Below, piece by piece: positions 24,250 to 38,400 of a stretch of 64,000 bases of DNA (positions within the stretch are counted from its first letter, which is position 1; each line of letters opens with the position of its first letter). Below the pieces are notes generated by a model that made no database searches, was not told where the DNA came from, and was given only the letters and a program-made list of their open reading frames with translations. Location of the stretch: contig DF239230.1 of the NCBI GenBank assembly GCA_000507305.1, positions 138,555 to 202,554 of the forward strand, in the 5' to 3' direction. Position numbers and translations under genes: made by a program. This stretch comes from Breviolum minutum Mf 1.05b.01 (lineage: Eukaryota; Sar; Dinophyceae; Suessiales; Symbiodiniaceae).

Positions 24250-24430
24250 ATCTTTAGGCCTCAAAAACCTTCAATTTGTTCCATGGATCTTTGGGGGTCG
24301 GAAACGTGGCGGCCCAAGACACTGCAAAACATCCCAACGGCGTTGAAGATCCGTGGAACGGGATCTGACGGCCACCTGACAGCCGACAGCCAAGGGATGG
24401 TGATGGTACACGGACCCAAGAACTAAGTAT
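24250..24430 (-). CDS. Candidate exon with frame ambiguity
   Basis: After CTGTCAG near 24386 the minus strand is GC-rich and open in more than one frame (one reads VAVRSRSTDLQRRWDVLQCL, another PSDPVPRIFNAVGMFCSVLG). Base composition suggests coding sequence, but the frame cannot be chosen by eye. Confidence 0.3.
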
Positions 24431-24555
24431 CGGCTGGACTATGATGGTTTTTGTTGAAGAGGAAGTTCCTTGCATTAACGATGGGCCTGGGGATTTTTGG
24501 GGTGTCCATGTTAGTTTTTGAGGGTGTATATGTTCAAGAATTTTATGCGTATATG

Positions 24556-24658
24556 ATACTGAGAGTAGATGGCGATGGCGCCACTGGCGAATTTGCATAA
24601 GGGGCCATGATAAACCACTACTTAGAAATTGCTGCATCTACTTTCCAGGTGGTATAGA
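24556..24658. mobile_element. Inverted-repeat element family F
   Basis: GTAGATGGCGATGGCGCC ... TTGCTGCATCTACTTTCCAG with inner GGGGCCATGATAAACCACTA shared with the 22.3 kb copy. Confidence 0.6.
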
Positions 24659-25189
24659 TAGTATGTCTATATATGTGTACATACATATGATACATGACAC
24701 ATGATATATGAATATGTTATCTTGCAATAACTGTTGTGAATCTATACAAATTGCTGTAAATCAAACGGAGTGGCCCCAGCCCAATTCCAATCCCGCTTTT
24801 GGAAAACAATGGAGTTTCCGATTGATCTTTTAAAGCGGGGCAAAATCGTGGCACCCTTCTTGAGGCACAATACAGTTGATACTCTCCCAAATTTATCTTT
24901 CGTTCTCCTTCTGAGACTTCCAATTGATTTCTCCGATCAACAATATAGCATGATGCAGTAATGTTCCATAAACTCCACTACTACGGCTCATTGAATCATT
25001 GTTCACCGTGAAAAAATAAGCCAACTTGACGGTAGGTATTGTAAAATATTGTAGATATACCAACAAACGGAACATTCTGGTTTGTTTTATCCCTTTGCAA
25101 AGCCAACCGCCATCAACTTCAATAAAAAATCCCCACCTTGCCCACGCTTTGACGCCAACGCCGCAGCGTGTTCAGAACCTGGGTAAATT

Positions 25190-25480
25190 ATTGCTGCAAA
25201 GTTCGAGACTTCGAGAAACAGGAACGTTTGTGTTTTTTGCTTATCTTGTTAGTCCCAGTGATAGTACCTAATTTTACCAAAAGTTGAGGAAACATATTCC
25301 AATCTGATTGTAATATTTCAGTTTCATTTTGTGTGATGTACCGCGATAACATAGCATGAAGAACTTCAAGCAGAAATACAACAGCATGATTCTCCAGAAT
25401 TCCACTCGCTATGATTGGGATGCTAAGTTGTGACTTGACTACATACCTTACATAGTTTACAAGAGTCAAAGTGTTGCTTG
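25190..25480 (-). CDS. Candidate exon, unknown protein
   Basis: Open for about 95 codons on the minus strand with globular composition (contains VVKSQLSIPIIASGILENHA and EILQSDWNMFPQLLVKLG). The region is AT-rich, so chance cannot be excluded. No splice border is compelling. Confidence 0.3.
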
Positions 25481-26039
25481 TTTTTGGAAACATCAACTTT
25501 GCTACATGTAACTGTTTTGGTCTTTTATTTTAGCATTGTTCGTTTCATGATCCAAGTAATGATGGTCAGAATAAGGATTCATCCACATCAAAATAAGGAT
25601 CATGCTGTTGCCGTGATCTGAATTCATGTGGGATTGGTTGCTCCGATGCTTAACAGCCTATGATCCGGTCCATTGATGGGAATTCCTATGAGCTTAATGG
25701 CTCAATAAAGGTCCATCTATAGGACTTGATATCGAAGTAGCAAGATTTTGATTAGGGGGTTCACTATTCAACTTTAGTCAGTAAACTACCAAAAATCTCC
25801 AAAAATTGCTAATTCCTACACTTAGTTCAAAAGCACCAGTCTTAAATATGCAGACTCGTTGCCACAATGCTAGCAGCAAAGGTTCTCAAAGCGGAAGCAC
25901 CTCGTTCTAGTTCTAGGTACACAGGAGACCAACAAGTGCTTGGTGCAGGTGTATTCACCAAAAAACGCAAAAAAGCATCTACATAAACAAAGCATGAACC
26001 TACGATGTAGTGCAATTACGAGTAGCAATGGACAGACCT

Positions 26040-26293
26040 GCTGCATCCTTGCAGATTCACCATGATTTGGGAGCATAGTGTCTTGGATCTGCAAAGTGAG
26101 CTTGGATACGCCACAATCTAGGACCATGAAACATGATGAAACAAAGGCACAAACTCACCCGCTACACCACCAAGATACCTTGCTGCGCGAATGGAACAGC
26201 CAAGCGCCGGGACGTTGTCAGCGCAGATGTGACGGGTGGCACGGGCGCGGCTGGCGCCCACATGGCGGGCAAAGATCATCCCATGATTCCAGG
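26040..26293 (-). CDS. Two exons of an unknown gene
   Basis: Exon 26179-26293 is the better one. It has an acceptor TTTTCAG, a donor GTATC, GC near 60% and a frame reading NHGMIFARHVGASRARATRH, then ADNVPALGCSIRAA. A second exon from about 26091 (after TTTGCAG) reads IQDTMLPNHGESARMQQ. Order and strand agree with one gene. No domain recognised. Confidence 0.42.
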
Positions 26294-27025
26294 CTGAAAA
26301 ATGAAGCTCAACTTTTTGCATTTTTCAGGCTAAGCGGCTAAGCTGATGTGCCTGAATGCACTGAATGTATAGCATTTGATACACCCCTTCCAAACCTCAG
26401 CAGTAATCGTACACATATTCTGTATAGACTGTTACTTCATGTATTCGGTACATCATCTGTCAGCTGTGGGTCAACTCCTGTCACAATCCTCAAATCTATG
26501 CTTGGATGGCCTGCCAGCTTGCAGTTCTTAAGGTTTTCGTGCGGTGCTTCTAGATATTTGGGATACGCAAGTTGAACAGTCAATCCCCAAGCGCAGTGTC
26601 CATAGGTTTGAGCCATGTAAGTTCTATCTGAAGCAGATCTCCGGCCCGAGCCGAAAAGCTACGACACAGGGAACACAGGGGCTGTTTCTACATCGTCAAT
26701 CGTCCAAAACAAAGGACAAGAGGCCATGCATCTGCATCAAATGCATCAATATCATCAGAAGCAGCACCAGCGTCAGCTGCACTAACAAGAAGAAGAAGAA
26801 GAAGAACAACAACAACAACAACGAGAATCAAAACTATCAAAACTCAAAAACAAGAAGGAAAAATTACAAGAACAACAAGTACAACGAGTACCTATGGTAT
26901 CAGAAAATCATCGGCATTTAAGAACTCTCTGTTTAACAATGTCACCGGATGTCCCAGTCTGAAGGGTTCACGGCACAAACAACTGAGACTGAGAATCCGG
27001 ACATCTTGACATCATCGGTACATCA

Positions 27026-27126
27026 CTAGTTGGTGGTTTCAACCCATTTGAAAAATATTAGTCAAGATGGGAATCTTCCCGAAATAGGGGTGAAACTATA
27101 AAAAAAAATGAGTTGCCACCACCGGT
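27026..27126. mobile_element. Introner-like family A element
   Basis: CTAGTTGGTGGTTTCAACCC ... GAGTTGCCACCACCGGTT, inner GAAATAGGGGTGAAACT. CATCA stands at 27021-27025 and again at 27128-27132, consistent with a target duplication, although the right terminus has diverged. Confidence 0.7.
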
Positions 27127-27202
27127 TCATCACCATTTGGACAAATCATCATTGACCAAATTCTTGCCAATAAAAACTGACAGTTTTTAACTCACAACGT
27201 CT

Positions 27203-27300
27203 CGACACAGTTGTAATCTCTCCAAAACTTCCCCGGGAGCCGCCTTGCTTATTGCTTGCGGAACCATTGGTGCCATTGGAGGTGGTGGCAGCATTTGTAC
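27203..27300 (-). CDS. Candidate exon, low-complexity
   Basis: Between AACACGAG and GACGTTGTGAG the minus strand reads either VQMLPPPPMAPMVPQAISKA or, in another frame, an Asn/Gly/Ser-rich segment. GC content and borders support an exon, but the frame is unsettled. It is the last minus-strand exon before the plus-strand gene. Confidence 0.35.
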
Positions 27301-27949
27301 CTCGTGTTTTCTTGGGAAAAAAAAGTGACATGAGCGACAACTCAACACAGCGAAAATTGGAGGAAACTTCCCATTTTCTACAAAATGCATGTCCCTTCCG
27401 AATCTTCTTTTGGGAATTGCGTCCACCTTTTTTTCTGTGGCGCCAATGGCCCATCGTCAACGCTGCATCCTCAAACAATCTGAACGCCTTGCCAACCCAA
27501 AACATGCCCCTTTCAAACGCACGGCGACATCTTCCAAGTTGCTTGTCATTAGATTTTCACAATCCTTGGATCCGAACATGATGGAGAGACTGATGCAGGG
27601 GAGAAAAATGTGGATTTACAAAGCCCATTCAAGGCCCATTTCGAAAGTTCCTCGGTCATTAACCAAGCAAGTAAACTAAGTTAATTTGAATCATCTTCAA
27701 ACATTTCTTGCACATCAGTGACCAGATTTCCATGCCAGACATGATGGGTGGCGGGATGTGCAGCTGGGAAAGACGGCGAAACCAGGAGAGTAGCCGAGAT
27801 CCAATCAACACAAAGCTTCATCATCTTGGTTTCATGACTTCATTTCACAAGAACTCCCCAAAAAGCCTCTAAATAAGATCTATAAGTAAAAGATGTACTG
27901 TGTCTTGCTGTTGATCATTTGCCCCTTTTACTTCCGGATCCGGCTCTAG

Positions 27950-30887
27950 GGGCATCATCAGCCCTGGACGCCATTTCCGCAACTTTGGTTGCAAAAAAAA
28001 ACGACGAAATGCTGTCCGACGGAGCCCTTAAAAGATTCGTGTCCACGGCTTCCGCAACGAAGGACGGAGGTTTGGCCAAGTCAGAAAGCCTTGAATTCGC
28101 TGGACCTGTTCCCCGGATTGCCGAATGTATGGAAAGTTCATCGACATCTGAGAAAAAATCGACTTGGAAGTTCCTAGTGAGTCTTAACTACCGATTACCA
28201 GCTTTTAAGTTTAGCTGATACCTGATGTTAATAAATGTTGATGATATCTATGTGTGTGTGTATATAGGCAAATTTGTTCCATACTCTCAGAGCATCTGGG
28301 GAGTTTGTTGTATTTTGCAACCTCCTGAAGGTCGCCAAAATCTCACCATGTTCGACCAGTTTTTAAGGGCCCTGCCAGAAGAATCCCACCCGCCGCTTAA
28401 ATGGTTCAAACTGCAGCAGGTGTGAAGTCATCTGGTGAAGCCCCCTTGAACTGGAGAAGTGACCCACCAACAAGGCCACTCTTTTTTCGGTCCTCCAGGA
28501 ACGTTGAAGTGACAATGTCCCCTTCACAAATTAGTTGAGGACAATGTTGTTTTTTTCATATTAGTTTTTCCAGTTCTAAGATTTTTTGCCTCCATTATGG
28601 ACTCGTTCCCTGGAGTTTTGTTGAGCCCTCGAGCCGAGCCCAGTTCTCCTACCGCTTGCGCCAAACGATGAACTCCACTCTCTGGAGTTCCAACTGACGC
28701 TAAGAATCAAACGCCCCCCCATTTTACGGTGTCGATCAAAAGCGCACAGTAGTAGAGACAGTGGCAAAATTGTCATATGGCATTTAACATGGAGTTTTTA
28801 TCCTACAGTATTTCAATGTAAAAAACTCTAAGAACTTTCGGAAATGCATTGAAAACCTGGAGAAATTCCAAACACGACCTTCTCACCAGTGCTTCCTAAA
28901 AAATTCAATTGGCCGGGGAGACCATAGGCCATAGTCCCTGACTCATGAGTGGTTGTTATTGGCCAACTACTTGAGGTGTTCTTTAAAGGCTACACCCGGT
29001 GACACTCTCCAAACGGGATGGCAGAAGGTCATTCCGAACTCTCAGGTGGTGTGGCGTTTCACGCACTATCCTATATAAGTCTCAAAGGCTTGTCATCCAA
29101 AATCAAACGTCTGATTTTTAACAAACCCTAAAATACCTCAGGAGCTGTTTTTTTACCGTTTTATTCGCCAAAAAAAGCTGGAACACAACACCGCGTTGTC
29201 AAAAAACCTGTGATTTTTTGTTCGTCAAAGTTCTGCAAGCATTTTGTAGGATTTCGAGGACGAACCGCCCCTCCTTTAGCGTCGGCAATCCCCAAAAAGC
29301 ATTCACCAAAAGGGTTGGGTGCCACACCACCTGCAGCAATGTACACATCCCGAGCAGATCTACAGGAGGACCACCGTCTCTTCCAACATAATTGCCCCCA
29401 AGTTTGGGTCTGGTGATCCGTGCTTATTCTAAATCAAAGCCCTTTTTCTTATATACCATCCTTTAAACTTTTAAGGCAAAGATAAGAAGTTTGCAGGCCA
29501 AAAAGTGTGCCTGCCGATCAGAAATTGACTCACAAAAGCATGGTGCAATCGTAAGCTATCAATGATTTACAAAAGAGCGGGGGGAATCCCAGGAAAATCA
29601 AAGTGAGAATTCCCATGGGAAAAACATCCACAAACATAAAACCAATCTACTGTCGTAGATTATGATCAAAGACTGTGGGGAAACAATAAAGACTGGGATA
29701 AGATTTATCTAACATTAAGATTAAGATAGTGTTTTGCTTCCTTCCTACTAGTAGCGACTAGTAGGATCCAGCAGTCCAATGAAGTCCCATCATCCACCTT
29801 CCATGATTTTTTAGTTGTATAGAAAAATGGCTCGAAAAATGGACCAGTCTGAATCACTGAAGTTCAGTACTGTTGAAGCTTGTTGGGCCCTGCCTAAACA
29901 CCTGCTGCACCGTGGAAATCCTGAAGGTACAAAACAAGTTTCGCCTCAATCAAAAAAGAATACGAGTACTTTACCCACTGCGAACATCTGCGAACCAAGG
30001 TTTGGCAACCCCCCTGAGTATATGACTATGAGGCTGAAAGAATCTATATAATTATATAACTATATATATATCAATCTATATCATATATCTCCACACTGGA
30101 CTGGTTCATTTACATCAATGTCACAGGGTTTCGTATTCAGGTTTCGTATTCACGGTGATCTTCCGGAGCCCTCCGCCGGATGCGGATTGGAAAAATTGGA
30201 TCGTTGCGGTTCCGTTCTCTCCCACACCAAGAACGATCGTTTGCCTGGATAAAATCCCAGGGGATGACGAAATTTCTCCACAGGTGAAAACTGAGTAAAC
30301 ACTTAAACGTCCGATAAGGGAAATGAAGAAACGCAGGTCTAAGTCCCAGATGGTCGGATTTTTGTTTTAAAGATGTTTTTTAATAGTGACCAGAATTGGA
30401 TGCAAAGCTTGAAGCTTCTGGATTTTTCAACATTGGCACAGTCTTAGCTTCAACAAGTTGGGAAACTGAGCTTCACTACAGGTATCATTCATAGACCTTC
30501 TGTTGAAGTTTGGGCTTATAGCCCCTTCCAACACTAAATGATTCAAGTATTACAAAACAGTGAAAAATATAATATTACAACATACAACCTTGTATTCAAT
30601 TATAGAAAAACACTACAAAAGACATCCTTCATCCTTCAGAGTTTGCATTCAGTGCATTCTGATATTACACGAAAATCTGTCCACACTTCGCTGTTTGCTG
30701 TTAAACAGTTCAACCGCCATTTTCCCAGTGGAAAACGTCATCTCTGCTCAACAATTGTCCCCGCTTGGGCGCGAATTACGTTGACTATAGTGACGTCAGA
30801 AGGCATGTACCTCGGCGGCAAATGGCAACACCAAGCAGGGTCGCTGATGATTGGTTGTTGGCAGAGAGGGTACAACTGATACGGTGA
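27950..30887 (+). CDS. Plus-strand multi-exon gene of unknown function
   Basis: Exons with good borders: 27950-28176 (after CTCTAG, before GTGAGT; contains SSALDAISATLVAKKNDEML and SEKKSTWKFL), joined in phase to 28268-28330 (ANLFHTLRASGEFVVFCNLL); 29240-29375 (PPLASAIPKKHSPKGLGATP); 29868-29926 (VEACWALPKHLLHRGNPE); 30141-30283 (VFTVIFRSPPPDADWKNWIV, before GTGAAA); and a terminal exon 30709-30887 (DYSDVRRHVPRRQMATPSRV, ADDWLLAERVQLIR, TGA). The first join is in phase. Others need unseen exons. This is the only plus-strand gene I can defend in the window. It converges on the HAD-like gene with under 200 bases between the two stop codons. No domain recognised and no start codon located. A minus-strand reading of 29161-29346 is an alternative for one exon. 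Confidence 0.5.
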
Positions 30888-31073
30888 TGAAACCCTGGTC
30901 TTTGATCCCCATCTGTTCGGAATTTCAAGATGAAGGCATGGACAGAGATTTAAATATCATCCTTAAATGACTTGCAAGTTGAGTTTCATAACCCCAAATT
31001 CACTCAGAGGGCCTCCCTGAATCTCACGTGATCCCTGGGTGCAAGCTCCCCCAAAATTGTTGCCAACAAATTG

Positions 31074-34000
31074 CTAAGCCTTCATGGCAGTTCCCATTGA
31101 AAAAATCCCATTCCAAGGTGCCATAGAGCCAATTGGTGGTACAAACGCGGAGATCACTGATGATACGAAGCCGGCAGGTTCCTGGGGACCAAAAAAAAGG
31201 GAACGCAACTCACCGAACTCCAAAGAAATTGGTTTACTTTTTTTCCAAAGGTTTTCATCAAAAAACACAAAAAAGTTGTTACTTGGTACTTTCTTGATGG
31301 TTCTTATATTTTTGATATTTCTTGTACAGTTAACGGTGGTTGAAATAAGATGACGTTTTTTTTTGTGTCGGACGCACTTTTTTCAAAGAAAAATCGCACC
31401 AGTGGCCAGTGGCCTCCACTTTCTTCTCGATCACTTTGGGCAGTATAGGAGGCAGCAATACTGGAGTTTCAGGATCTGCGCCGGGCATTCGAAGACTGCA
31501 AGTCAATCAGCTGAACTGGTGATGTTTTTTTCAGATGTTTTTTTTTGGGTGAGACTTTTTGTCCACCACTTCATCCATTAAATGGTACAAAAACAGCCGT
31601 GTTTTCTAATAAACATATTATCCTTCATCCTTGGATCAGTTGCGGGGGCCTGACCTAAGCTGGGGCAAGATTTAGGGCACACGGCAACAAGTTTATCCCG
31701 TGATAAAACAGTATAGCAGTATAGCTATCATGGAAGGAAAGTCACCATCCCGATTTTTGCAAAAGGAACGCATTTCTGGCCAACATGACTGGGTCCGTGG
31801 GTTTTCCGTCCCAAGGCACAACTGGCCTGTGCTGCGGGGGCTGATGCTGGTGGATACGAAGCTTTTTGCCTTCCGACGATGGAACATCGTCATGGAGAGT
31901 GAGGATTTTTGGAGGCCCTGGATCCTGAAAAAAGAACAAATTGAAATTTGATTGGCATACTGGATTATTTTCTAGCTACCCTCAAGCCCAAATATCTGAT
32001 GACCATGCCCAAAAAAAAGATTGCCAAAGTATTCATCATCCGAGTGGGATTTTTGGATCACTTGTTGGGTGAGCTTCCTTGATCTCATTGCTGAAAAATG
32101 TCCACCGGCATAACTCAACATGGCCGGGCCCCAATAAGCAGGCAACAGAAACACCACCAAATCATCAAAAATGTTATAAAATGCTTTCAGCTTGATATTG
32201 AAAATCATCTTTCCAAACAAAAACTGATATTGGAAAATTGACATTTCTTTTTAAGCCTACATTGTTTGCTGTTGCACCACGAAGGTCCGACCACCTCGTC
32301 AAAGAGTCTCTGAGTCAAGCCTGTACCCACCTGGTGCGTAAAAAACACGAGACGTGAAAGTTGCACCATAGGAACAAGTTGAGAAGATCAGGGTACATCA
32401 AATTCGTCCATTGTATATAAATATAAAAGAATAATATTAGCCAACCCTCATAACCAAAGGAATATCTTCGCAGCTGCCTCTATCGAGGGCGACAAACTTG
32501 AGTGTTCCCGAAAAACTCTGAGGCTCAAGGGGTTCATGTCAAATGGACGACTTGTTGGGGTAGAAATCTTGAACCACGTGATTCAATCGGGTGACCTTTC
32601 GATTCCATAAACTCACCATCCCTAAGCCAGGTCATCTCCTTGCAGTTTTTTGCCGGGGGGAAAAAATCCATTTGAGTGACCCCAACAAGCCCAACCAACT
32701 CCTAGTTGGTGGTTTCAACTCATTTGAAAAATACTAGTCAAATTGGAAATCATCCCCAAGTAGGGGTGAAAATTAAAAAAAAATGAGTTGCCACCAGCTA
32801 GACTCCTTTAGGTTTACTCATCTTGAATTCACCAGGTCCTGGTCGTCCAGCCAGACGTATCTGCGCCTGCATGGTCAAGTTTCCGCAAGTGACCTCACTA
32901 TAACCTGTCAGTGCTCGGGTTAGCCGAGGGAGGCACCAGTGATTCCGTTGGCGGAAGAAACTTCGGGTTTAAATGATTCAAGTCCAATGGACCAGAATGG
33001 CAACTTCTTTTCCAGGTGCGGAGTTGTTTGTGACAAATCCTTGAAACCCATGCAACATCTTTGGCGTTGACTCAATTGCCGTACCCCCGATGTACCATGA
33101 CTTTGGCAGGATGGTGTCTACAATACATACAAGCACAGAAATATGGTAAGGAAAAATCCAAACTTGGTATAGATTCTGCCTTCCTCAAATTTTCAGATGT
33201 TCATGGCCATGTCAACAACCATCATCAAGAACATGCTACGAGGTCGTCAGGTAGTCTTCTTGTACGATCTGCTGATCAGACCCATACCGTATTTTCCATC
33301 TTTTTCCACCATTTCCCACTTTGCTGGGCCCCATGGCAGTGACAAATCTTCACGGATACATCTGTGGCTGGTAGATAGCTTTTGGCATCGTCCAGCAAAA
33401 TGCGCTCAGCGCAAGCAATAGAAGAGACCCTCTGGTTACGACTCTTCCAACCTCAGGGTTTTTGGGTCCATGTGTTCTCATTTATCATGGAAAAATTATT
33501 TGTTCTACGACTAAAGATTTAAAAAGATCAAGGGCCAGCAACTTCATGAAATGATGACCTCATCCGACCTGGATACTTTGGGATATGTTTCTTCCCCAAA
33601 AAATCCAGCACCAAGTCGTCAACTTCCAGAATCCGGGGAAGTTAACCACCTCTGAGTGAAAACTAACATGACGAACTGGAAAAACTCCCCATTTTCAAAA
33701 GGGAAGTACGTTTTTCTTCATGCATGGTAGGTTTTCCATTGCCATGTTAGTTGTTTTGGGGGTAATTAAATGTAATTAATACATTTTAACTTACCAGGTC
33801 CGTTTTGACCAAGTCCGAGCTGGCACTGGTGAATCTCCAGCGGCCAAGAAACCGTTCATCGGCGTGATAAAAAAGTCCTGAATTGACCGTGAAACCGTTC
33901 AACGGGTCCCAACGGACGACCATGCGGGATATGGACCAATGTTTGTAAAAGCTGAGAAAAAGGGCCTAATATATATGTAAGCATTTCAGTATTTGATATA

Positions 34001-35414
34001 ACCACTTCGAAGCTGTATAACATACCACTTTTGACTGCCCTAGTTTATACTATATACGAGTACAATATCCATCTATGTGAAAAGCATCTTTACAAGTCCT
34101 GCCATGTTTGAAAGTCAGAAGAAGTGTTCACTTTGCATGACAAAAATCAAACTTTCAGACCTCCGTCCTCCGTCTGAAAAACATCTGAAAACAACAACCA
34201 ACCAAACAAACAACCAACCAACCAACCAACCAACCAAACAAACAAACAAACAAGCAACCAACCAACCAAATGTCACCTGGGTGTGAGCAAATAAAAAGCT
34301 CTCCTCCAACATCAACACACGCAAGGAGCTGAACTTCTCCTTGTTGTCCCTGCCTAAGGTATAAAACTGGTGGAAAAATATCATGCATCTGCTGGTCTTT
34401 TTGAGAGGGAAAATAAATATTGATTTATTACGATGGGAGAAGTGTTGCATAAAAACACATGAATCCCATGGGATAGTTGATTTCTTACATTTTCTTACTA
34501 TGCATGTTTTTTGTCTCATGTTGTTACATAATATGTAGTAATATATGTATACTAGGGATGGTTCAGATTAATCCTACCGAATCCTACAATAGCTAAAAAC
34601 ATGTACCTAACAGAATTTCGTGGCGGAACTATCCAATCGGATCCCATAGACTAGGTGCCACCCAATCTGCCTGACCACAAAAAAGTGGCACCCGAATTTG
34701 GAATCATAGCTGGGGCATCGAAAAGAAAAACAACTCATGGAAATTTCAAAAAAAAATAAAGATTTCAAAATGATGATTATGTAATTGCGGTATTTTTCGG
34801 GTTCAAACTAATTCAAACTATTATTACTGTTTGGGGGATGTTGAATTTCACTAAATTCAACTGCCCCTTGGTTCACCCCCAAGTGAGTCGCAACCTAAAT
34901 CCCCCCAATGGAACAACCGACCGGCTTTCCAGGTGAAAGGTATAAGCCATGACGGATCCATGGGACGAACTGTGTATTTACCTACATATGGCTGATCTTT
35001 ATGGTGGTAAATGTAGGTAAATATACTATGCATGGATGGGTAATATAAAAGGAGTGGTTGGAAAGAAACAATTTCAATTCACCGAAACCTAATCCGTTCC
35101 ACCAAAAAAGACGATTCTAATGCCTTGAAAGCAAAAAACTGCCTTCCAATCTTTGACAAAAACCACACCCACAAAAACGAACATGTTCTGCAAAAAAATG
35201 ATGGTTTTGGAAGATGACAAACTTCCCGTTTGGGGATGGCCCATTTTCAGATGCTACGTCAATTTTCGGGGGGGGGTAACCTTTCAGACTTAGCTCAGGA
35301 GCAGAAATCCACCACATAGTCGCCCACTGTCTCCAGGCGATCAGTAGCAGTTCTCTCCTGCCAGGTTCCCTCATCCCCAAAGACCAACATGGCGAAAAAA
35401 GAACAAAGACAGTC

Positions 35415-35467
<53 letters not shown>

Positions 35468-38400
35468 GTTATTGATTATTCATGACTCATGTTTGATGAT
35501 GATTCATGATTCATGGGTTCATGATGGTGATGATGACAACGTCGATGAAAATCATGTTTACAGGAAAAGGGGTCACAGAACACATCAAACTACTGTTGGT
35601 GTCAGTAGTTTTTCTCCTCTCTATACATGGGCGTTGCGGAGTGGAAGCGGAACCTTGAGTCGTATGACACACGGTAACTCTCATGAAGTTGTGCATATTT
35701 TTTTCATCAAACCTTCAAAGATCCCAAATGATTCTAAATCACTTGCAAAAATAATGGAGTATGAGTATCTGCAGGTGAATCACTGTTGAATCTTGAATCT
35801 TTTCTGCATCTTTGTCAGCATGGTTTTCACAAAGGGCACTGTTCTTCATTGGCATTCGACATTGGCCAATGTGACCCAAACACTTTCCACACGCCATGTA
35901 CATGTGGCATGTGAGCACACAAAACCTACACATGTAGAGGATTTGAACCAATATATTGTGGCACAAAGAAACCTATAGACTCTATATATTTCTCATGCTT
36001 TTGGGGGTCATTCGTCAACCATTGGACTCCAATTTTGGTGCAACATCTCCCATCTGGACGTGCAAAACTCCAAGAAACGGTTTTCCCAAGAAGTGGGCGA
36101 TGCGATTCTCTAATGCGCGACGGCGGTTCCTGTGATGAGGCCTGTGGACAGAATCCAACATAAGCATGTGCTGCCCCCCCTTAAAACTAAGATCCCCTGA
36201 AAATTGCTGGGTTCTAAGATGACATTTCCTTTTGAAATAGTAACTTTTCAGTTGACATTCGTTCCTTTTTCTCGTGGGGGGTACTGTAATTACATCAACC
36301 ACAAACACATTAAACAACAAAAACGCAACTCATTGACGACATGTATCGTCAAGAGCCTTGGTTTTGGCAAAAAAAAAACATTGGGTGTGTTTTTTTTGGC
36401 TGAAACTAGTATGGCACCTGAAAATGGATGGTTGGAATATTCGTTTCCTTTTGGGATGGCCTATTTTCAGGGGCGAACTGTTAGTTTCAGGGAATGTAAA
36501 TCATCCAAATCTCCCTGGCATGCAGTGACAACGCGTCATAACGCCTTCGCCAACTAGAAGACAGAATCACCTGTAAAGCGGTGAAAGAGAGAATTCTTGG
36601 CGGGTCTTTGGTGGGGGTGATCTCGGAGCGGCTCCAAAAGCAACAACAGTTCAGAGAAGGAAACCTGCATCAATCCGCAAATCTGTTTCAATTCAAAGCC
36701 TTTGGATTATTGTTTATATACGATTTGTTTGTGTCATTTGACATCCATGCCCTTGCGAATTTTGCAACCACGTCCCGCTTCATGCATTTTCAAGCCGCAA
36801 GCATGTAATACATCAATTCAATGTTCATAGCAAATTCATATAAACCTCTCTGGTACTGTTGATGGACAATTCCTCCTCACAGCTTCTAGTCCCAGTACTT
36901 GACAAATCATCTCGGCGCCATCTCGAATCTTAGGATCTTTGTGCAGTTCCATCATGGTTCAACCAACCATACCTATCCATATCCATCCATACTTATCCAT
37001 ACTGTTGATGTTTCAAAAATCCAGCTTCACAACCAGGGTTTTTCTAAGGGTGTTTTCCCCATATTTCACCTCCGGTTGACCCGGAACCTGGCAATCTCCA
37101 GCTGACTCAATGACTTGGGCCAACCTCTGAACCAATATATCTGCAACCTGCCAAAGGCGTGGGCAGCTTCGAGGAAAAGGTATGGATACTTGGCCCATAA
37201 GACTAATATGGCGTAGCTCCTGAAAAATGATGCTGCTGGAAGATGACATGTTCCCCTTTTGGGGGTGGATGGCCTAGTTTTTGAGGGGCTATATATGTTC
37301 GTTTCAGGAGGAATAAACAATTTTGTATATATATATATATATATCAATATAAGTATATTTCATGGATGTTGATTGAAATAGTCAACGATCATCTGGCGTA
37401 TCTATTAAAAGCTCAATGGATTCAATGACTCAGGGGTGTATGGCCCATAAGACAGGCAGTTTTTCTAAGTGATGACATATTAGTGGCAAATGATGCCTCC
37501 GAAAATCCCCGCCTCTCCCCCTTGTCGTGTCATCAATTTCTCCTTGGAGAATCGGTTCCGACTCATAACTTCCCGTGCCGTCGCTTTTGATGGAAGGAAA
37601 ATCCGGCTAATTCACCAGTCGAGAGCTAGATATAGCTATAGTTTATCCCATCATTTACAGGGTTTTTTAGCACCATCCCAGGTGGTGATCGCCGGATTTC
37701 TGAACCATCAACAGTACCACCCAGGAAAAAATGTCGCAAATACCATGCGACCCAATTTGTTGGTTTTGCATCGTCCTTTGATTCGTCCCTTGCGAAAAAG
37801 ATCGAAAAAGCTACACAATCGTTCGGGATGTACTGAAACATCCAATAGTTCGATGTTTTTTCTGAAAGACTAAGTCTACCAGTTCAGAACCTGTAATACT
37901 GTTGCAAAACATCTGTACATCGTGGCTATAGTCAACTATGGCCTTTCCCAACAAAATACCGTTCACAAAATGTCAAGATTTGGTTGTTTTCAATGTTTCC
38001 CGTGGTAACCCCAAAATCGTTTACAGTAATGTGAATCGTTTCGGATGACGAATTTTCACACCTATGCTATTGAATTGGAGAGGGGGGTCGCAAACTCCAG
38101 CAATTACCTCTCTGGGATATCTGATACCCTCCAAAGAAAGCAGCCAGTGGTTTGATAATCCACGGTGGAACAGTATTTTATATCATGCGTCAGTGAAACT
38201 TGAAGTGCAAAATCCAATTTGTAGACTACTTGTAGCTGCATAGAGTCACCATCCGCGATCTTGCCGAAACATCCTACTAGTAGAACTAATCTCCTACACA
38301 AGATAATCAAACAAAGTTCAGCCACCAGCATTGCCGGGTTTCTTTTCTGAATCAAGATGAATCAACACACGATGTCAGCGTGAATTTCATATTTCATTGA

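Noticed and set aside
31700..31951. Plus-strand frame opening MEGKSPSRFLQKERISGQHD
   Set aside because: The minus strand over the same bases has a TTTTTTCAG acceptor and fits the neighbouring gene; neither reading is strong enough to list separately.
37490..37873. 127-codon plus-strand frame
   Set aside because: It runs straight through a family E element and opposes the HAD-gene strand; taken as chance.
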